From: Acholeplasmataceae bacterium
GTDB taxonomy: Bacteria; Bacillota_I; Bacilli_A; Acholeplasmatales; Acholeplasmataceae
Length of the DNA stretch: 64,000 nt
Direction of reading: 5' to 3'
Assembly: GCA_018400755.1 (NCBI GenBank)
Contig: JAGYLU010000002.1
Coordinates: 62,001 to 126,000, forward strand
Under the pieces are notes generated by a model. It was not told the origin of the DNA. It saw nothing but the letters and a program-made list of their open reading frames with translations, and did not search any database. Positions 60,848-64,000 of this stretch are shown piece after piece. The translations under genes and the position numbers were made by a program. Each line of letters starts with the position of its first letter. The first letter of the stretch is position 1.

Positions 60848-63567
60848 GCAAATTCACCATCATCACATTGTCAATCCTGTCAATGCTCATGCTCGTCTCA
60901 TGCAAAGACAAGGAAGAAGACCCTTTTGTCCATCCTTATGAGACCCGCGAAGTCAGCGTTGATCTTTCGCTCTTTGAGGATGCGAGCATCAAAGTGGATA
61001 TGACAGATGACACCTTCATCGTGATCAGTGGCCATAACATCGCAAGCGCTGATTACTCTTATTTGGATGGCGTGATCACGATCTTCTCATCGTTTTTGGC
61101 TACCATAGGAGAAGGACAACATGTATTCACCCTTGAGACAGCGGAAGGACAATCAACATTCATGATTGTGATCACGGCCACTGAGGTGCCGTTTATGATC
61201 GCCAATGGGGGATTTGAGACGGGTGACCTTTCCGGTTGGACAATCGTCTCAGGCGCGGCCTTCAATGATGCCGGTGTCACCAACCTCGACAATGACATCT
61301 ACTTTGACATGCCCTATGGCAAGCAAGGTGATTACTTCTTTGGTCGCTACAAGGAAGACGAGGTCGGTGTCCTTCGTTCCTCGATATTTGAAATCAGCGG
61401 CACTGGCGAAATGACCTTCAAGCTTGGCGGTGGGAAGAATCCGGCGCTCACATACATCTCGGTCAAGGATGCTGAGAATGGTCATGAACTGGCCCGTTTT
61501 GGAAACACTGCCTTCAATTCCTCAACCGAAAACGACTTCAGCGAGTACCGGGAAGCGAATCTTGTTTCCTATGTCGCCGATTTGAGTGAGTCCCTTGGTA
61601 CCAAAGCGGTTCTTGAGATCGTTGACCGCTCACGCCGGGAGTGGGGATTGATGACCTTTGATGACTTCGTGACCTATCATGAGACACCTGTTGACAAGGA
61701 AGCCTATGTCGAAGGGATTGACATCAAGCCGGTCTTTGACCTTGAGACAGTGACCCATACACCAGACAATGCGATGTTTGAATCCGGTGATCTCTCGGGA
61801 TGGACGGTCGCCTATGGGGGTGACGCTTTTCAAGCAAGTCATATCAGACCTTCTGGTGATGGATTCAAACTGATCAACCGTTCCAATGAAAGCGCGACTG
61901 GTGTGCTTCGCTCAGGTGCCTTCGTGGTCGAAGGTGAGGCCATCATGTCCTTTCGCCTCGGGGCGGCTCATACCAACAACCGAGATCATCTCAACGTCGC
62001 CCTGTTTGAGGCTGACACCAATCAGGAGATCTTTAGAACCTATAATTCAAGAGGTCGCTTCGAAGACGAGGAAGGCACCCATCTCTACCATATCGATCTT
62101 GAACCATGGCGCGGAAAGGTTCTCTATATGGAAATCATCGACAATGCCAGCACTGACTGGGGACTCGTTGTCTTTGAGGACCTTAAGACTTACTATGACG
62201 TTCGCCCCTTTGTGAAAGATGAGATTGCTCTTAATCTTCTTGATCTTGGCAAAACCGAACGGACCTATGATGAGATGAGAACGGCTGTTGATGAGATCAT
62301 GACCTCATATGATCCAACCCACCTCTATGACGACGATACACCAGATGAGAAGAAAGCACTGATCGAAGCGATGTTTGAGACCACCTTCCTAAAGACCTTT
62401 TATGGCACCATCGATGGTTTCGATGTTCTTTCACCTCAGTCGGGATCGCTATCCTTTCCGCCAGTGAACCGTTACCTTGAGGATGGCACCACCTTCACAG
62501 TGACCGGAGATATTCCAGCGATGTGGCTTAGAGATTCACCCGCCCAGATTTTGCCGTATCTCAGGTTCATCAATATTGATGACGACGTCAAAGAAATGAC
62601 TGAAGGGATGATCAGAAGACTCTTCATGTACATCCGCCTTGATCCTTACGCCAATGCTTTCAATCAGGACGGGTCGACATGGGAACGAAAATTTGAAGTG
62701 GACTCACTGGCTTATCCCTTGTGGCTGGCAACAAAGTACTACACTTTGACCGGTGATGATGACATCTTCGATACCTTTTTCCTGATGACTCTAGAAACGG
62801 TTCTTGATACGTTGGTTGCTGAACAAAATCATGATGACGCCAATTATGACATCGCTTCCGTCTCCCAATCGGATAAGAACAAGTACCCCAATGAGGTGGC
62901 TCTGGGCATCGGATTGGTTTGGAACGGGTACCGACCATCGGATGATGTCACCAAGTATAAGTATCTGATCCCTTCGAACATGTTCATGGTCTCAGTTCTA
63001 GAAGATCTCTCAGCGATTATGAACGCCATCGGTAGTGACCCAATCCTCTCCACTCGGGCAAGCGATCTCGCTTCTCTGATCAGAACAGCGATTGAAACCT
63101 ATGGAACCTATGACCATCCGACCTATGGGAAGATGTATGCTTATGAGGTTGATGGTCTTGGTCAGTTCAATCTCATGGATGACGCGAACATTCCAAGTTT
63201 GCTATCCATCCCATGGCTTGGTTATGTGGATCAAGACGATCCAATTTATCAGAACACCAGACGGTTTATCCTCTCCGCTGATAATCCTTACTATTTTGAA
63301 GGAAGCTTTGCCAGTGGCATCGGAAGCGAACATACGCCCGCACCATATGTCTGGCCGATGGCGATGGCGATGCGGATGATGACCTCAGATGATCAGACGG
63401 AGATCTTTGAGGCGTTTCATATGCAACTTCTCAATACCGGTGGTACCTTCGTCATGCACGAAGGGTTTGATGTCAACAATCCCGAACAGTATTCAAGAGA
63501 ATGGTTTACCTGGCCATGCGCACTTTTCGCCGAGGCTGTGCTTGAAAAGATTTTGAAACAGACATGA
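60844..63567 (+). CDS. Lipid-anchored GH125 exo-alpha-1,6-mannosidase with two N-terminal modules
   Basis: The signal peptide has lipobox MLVSC (Cys20). Two related beta-sandwich modules follow, starting near residue 117 (NGGFETGDLSGWTIVSG) and residue 308 (NAMFESGDLSGWTVAYG). Each contains a GVLRS segment and a later EIIDxxxxxWGL-type motif, as in carbohydrate-binding modules. From about residue 470 a GH125 domain runs to the end (FTVTGDIPAMWLRDSPAQ, FEVDSLAYPLWLATKYY, EGSFASGIGSEHTPAPYVWP, REWFTWPCALFAEAVL). It trims alpha-1,6-mannose at the cell surface. The start overlaps the previous stop by 4 bases. Confidence 0.9.
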   Translation: MSKFTIITLSILSMLMLVSCKDKEEDPFVHPYETREVSVDLSLFEDASIKVDMTDDTFIVISGHNIASADYSYLDGVITIFSSFLATIGEGQHVFTLETAEGQSTFMIVITATEVPFMIANGGFETGDLSGWTIVSGAAFNDAGVTNLDNDIYFDMPYGKQGDYFFGRYKEDEVGVLRSSIFEISGTGEMTFKLGGGKNPALTYISVKDAENGHELARFGNTAFNSSTENDFSEYREANLVSYVADLSESLGTKAVLEIVDRSRREWGLMTFDDFVTYHETPVDKEAYVEGIDIKPVFDLETVTHTPDNAMFESGDLSGWTVAYGGDAFQASHIRPSGDGFKLINRSNESATGVLRSGAFVVEGEAIMSFRLGAAHTNNRDHLNVALFEADTNQEIFRTYNSRGRFEDEEGTHLYHIDLEPWRGKVLYMEIIDNASTDWGLVVFEDLKTYYDVRPFVKDEIALNLLDLGKTERTYDEMRTAVDEIMTSYDPTHLYDDDTPDEKKALIEAMFETTFLKTFYGTIDGFDVLSPQSGSLSFPPVNRYLEDGTTFTVTGDIPAMWLRDSPAQILPYLRFINIDDDVKEMTEGMIRRLFMYIRLDPYANAFNQDGSTWERKFEVDSLAYPLWLATKYYTLTGDDDIFDTFFLMTLETVLDTLVAEQNHDDANYDIASVSQSDKNKYPNEVALGIGLVWNGYRPSDDVTKYKYLIPSNMFMVSVLEDLSAIMNAIGSDPILSTRASDLASLIRTAIETYGTYDHPTYGKMYAYEVDGLGQFNLMDDANIPSLLSIPWLGYVDQDDPIYQNTRRFILSADNPYYFEGSFASGIGSEHTPAPYVWPMAMAMRMMTSDDQTEIFEAFHMQLLNTGGTFVMHEGFDVNNPEQYSREWFTWPCALFAEAVLEKILKQT

Positions 63568-63586
63568 CGAAAGGAATGATGACCGA

Positions 63587-64000
63587 ATGAAAAGAATCCT
63601 GACCGTGTCAATGATTTTGATCATGACACTGATCCTGAGTTTCCTCGGGTCGGTCCACGCCGAACCCGGTGTGTTTGAGTATGGGGTTGACCTTGCCTTT
63701 GGACGCAGGGTCGTCTCAACACCGCACACAGATGGCAACTTGAATGTTCATGCCGTGGATGGGCGTCCTGAGACCAGATACGCATCCCAAAGCATCGACG
63801 ATGCCTTCTTCTACATTGATCTTGGTAGTCTTGAGAAAATCAAGAAAGTCGTGATTGATTGGGAGGCAGCTTATGCCGCTCTATATGCGATTGAGGTCTC
63901 ACAGGATGCCGTGACATGGCAAGAGGTTGTCCGCGTTGAAAACGCGTCCCAGACGACTGATGAGATTGTCTTTGATCATCTGCTCGAGACAAGGTTCATC
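63587..64000 (+). CDS. Secreted protein with discoidin-like (F5/8 C) domain, 5' part
   Basis: The frame is cut by the window end after 138 codons. A Sec signal peptide (MKRILTVSMILIMTLILSF) probably ends at VHA-EP. There is no lipobox cysteine. The mature start has LAFGRRVVSTP, VDGRPETRYAS, FFYIDLGSLEKIKKVVIDWE and AIEVSQDAVTWQEV, which is a CBM32/discoidin-type sugar-binding module. The catalytic part, if any, lies beyond the window. AAGGA precedes ATG 63587. Confidence 0.85.
   Translation, partial: MKRILTVSMILIMTLILSFLGSVHAEPGVFEYGVDLAFGRRVVSTPHTDGNLNVHAVDGRPETRYASQSIDDAFFYIDLGSLEKIKKVVIDWEAAYAALYAIEVSQDAVTWQEVVRVENASQTTDEIVFDHLLETRFI

Noticed and set aside
62660-62938. Minus-strand frame inside the GH125 domain
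   Set aside because: Antisense of a conserved catalytic domain, without ribosome binding site.
1-64000. Mycoplasma-type genetic code (TGA = Trp)
   Set aside because: Recognised proteins reach expected length with TGA as stop, and Trp positions use TGG.
1-64000. tRNA, rRNA, insertion sequences or prophage genes
   Set aside because: No transposase, integrase, terminal inverted repeats or rRNA genes were seen; no tRNA cloverleaf was noticed in the gaps, though a covariance-model scan was not possible.

Overview
The window reads as the chromosome of a low-GC Gram-positive-derived bacterium (Bacillota or a wall-less relative such as an Acholeplasma- or Izemoplasma-like Mollicute). The gene order cmk-ypfD-der-gpsA-HU and the grouping rny, ymdB, miaB, ricA both match Bacillus. 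Genes stop freely at TGA and Trp is encoded by TGG, so the standard bacterial code is used and Mycoplasma-type code 4 is excluded. Surface proteins are lipoproteins with lipoboxes. Base composition is roughly balanced in genes and AT-rich in regulatory gaps. The lineage call is inference; no rRNA gene is present to fix it.

Layout. 1-6137: DNA uptake and replication/repair (comEA end, comEC, holA, a DnaQ-type exonuclease, rpsT on the minus strand, pgsA, recA). 6138-6363: a hairpin-rich gap between convergent genes. 6364-13079: a membrane protein of unknown role, then RNase Y with YmdB, MiaB and RicA, and an unusual SAP-like membrane-anchored protein. 13098-19118: a tight mutS-mutL-miaA-aroK-aroQ operon. 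19170-26454: efp, an RluB-type pseudouridine synthase, cmk-ypfD-der-gpsA, HU and an ankyrin protein. 26575-36194: butyrate kinase and phosphate butyryltransferase followed by a complete histidine degradation set (hutH, hutU, hutI, ftcD, fchA) with an AI-2E-family transporter inside. Together these convert histidine to glutamate plus a folate one-carbon unit.

36257-37514: the most unusual stretch. A near-consensus promoter, preceded by 17-bp direct repeats, drives four tandem tiny genes of 35, 35, 35 and 37 codons. Three share a nearly identical 19-residue C-terminus; the fourth is a diverged relative. A small lipoprotein gene and an intrinsic terminator close the unit. I do not recognise this peptide family, and it is the best candidate here for an undescribed system.

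37625-49053: mixed accessory genes. They include a DUF975 membrane protein, a GH17-like glycosidase with a CPBP protease, XTP pyrophosphatase with a phosphodiesterase and a choline-kinase-like enzyme, a 999-residue protein with degenerate GGDEF and EAL domains translationally coupled to a HEPN-like protein, an Old Yellow Enzyme, and a YwaF-type membrane protein.

49130-64000: an RsgA-type GTPase, then a LacI-family regulator divergent from a long glycan-use operon. The operon promoter is TTGACA-N17-TATAAT, with a perfect LacI-type operator lying in its spacer. The operon encodes surface lipoproteins, a GH130 enzyme, an ABC sugar importer (binding protein and two permeases, no ATPase), a DUF1861 protein, a lipid-anchored GH125 exo-alpha-1,6-mannosidase, and the start of a discoidin-like secreted protein. 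The target is probably mannoside-rich glycans.
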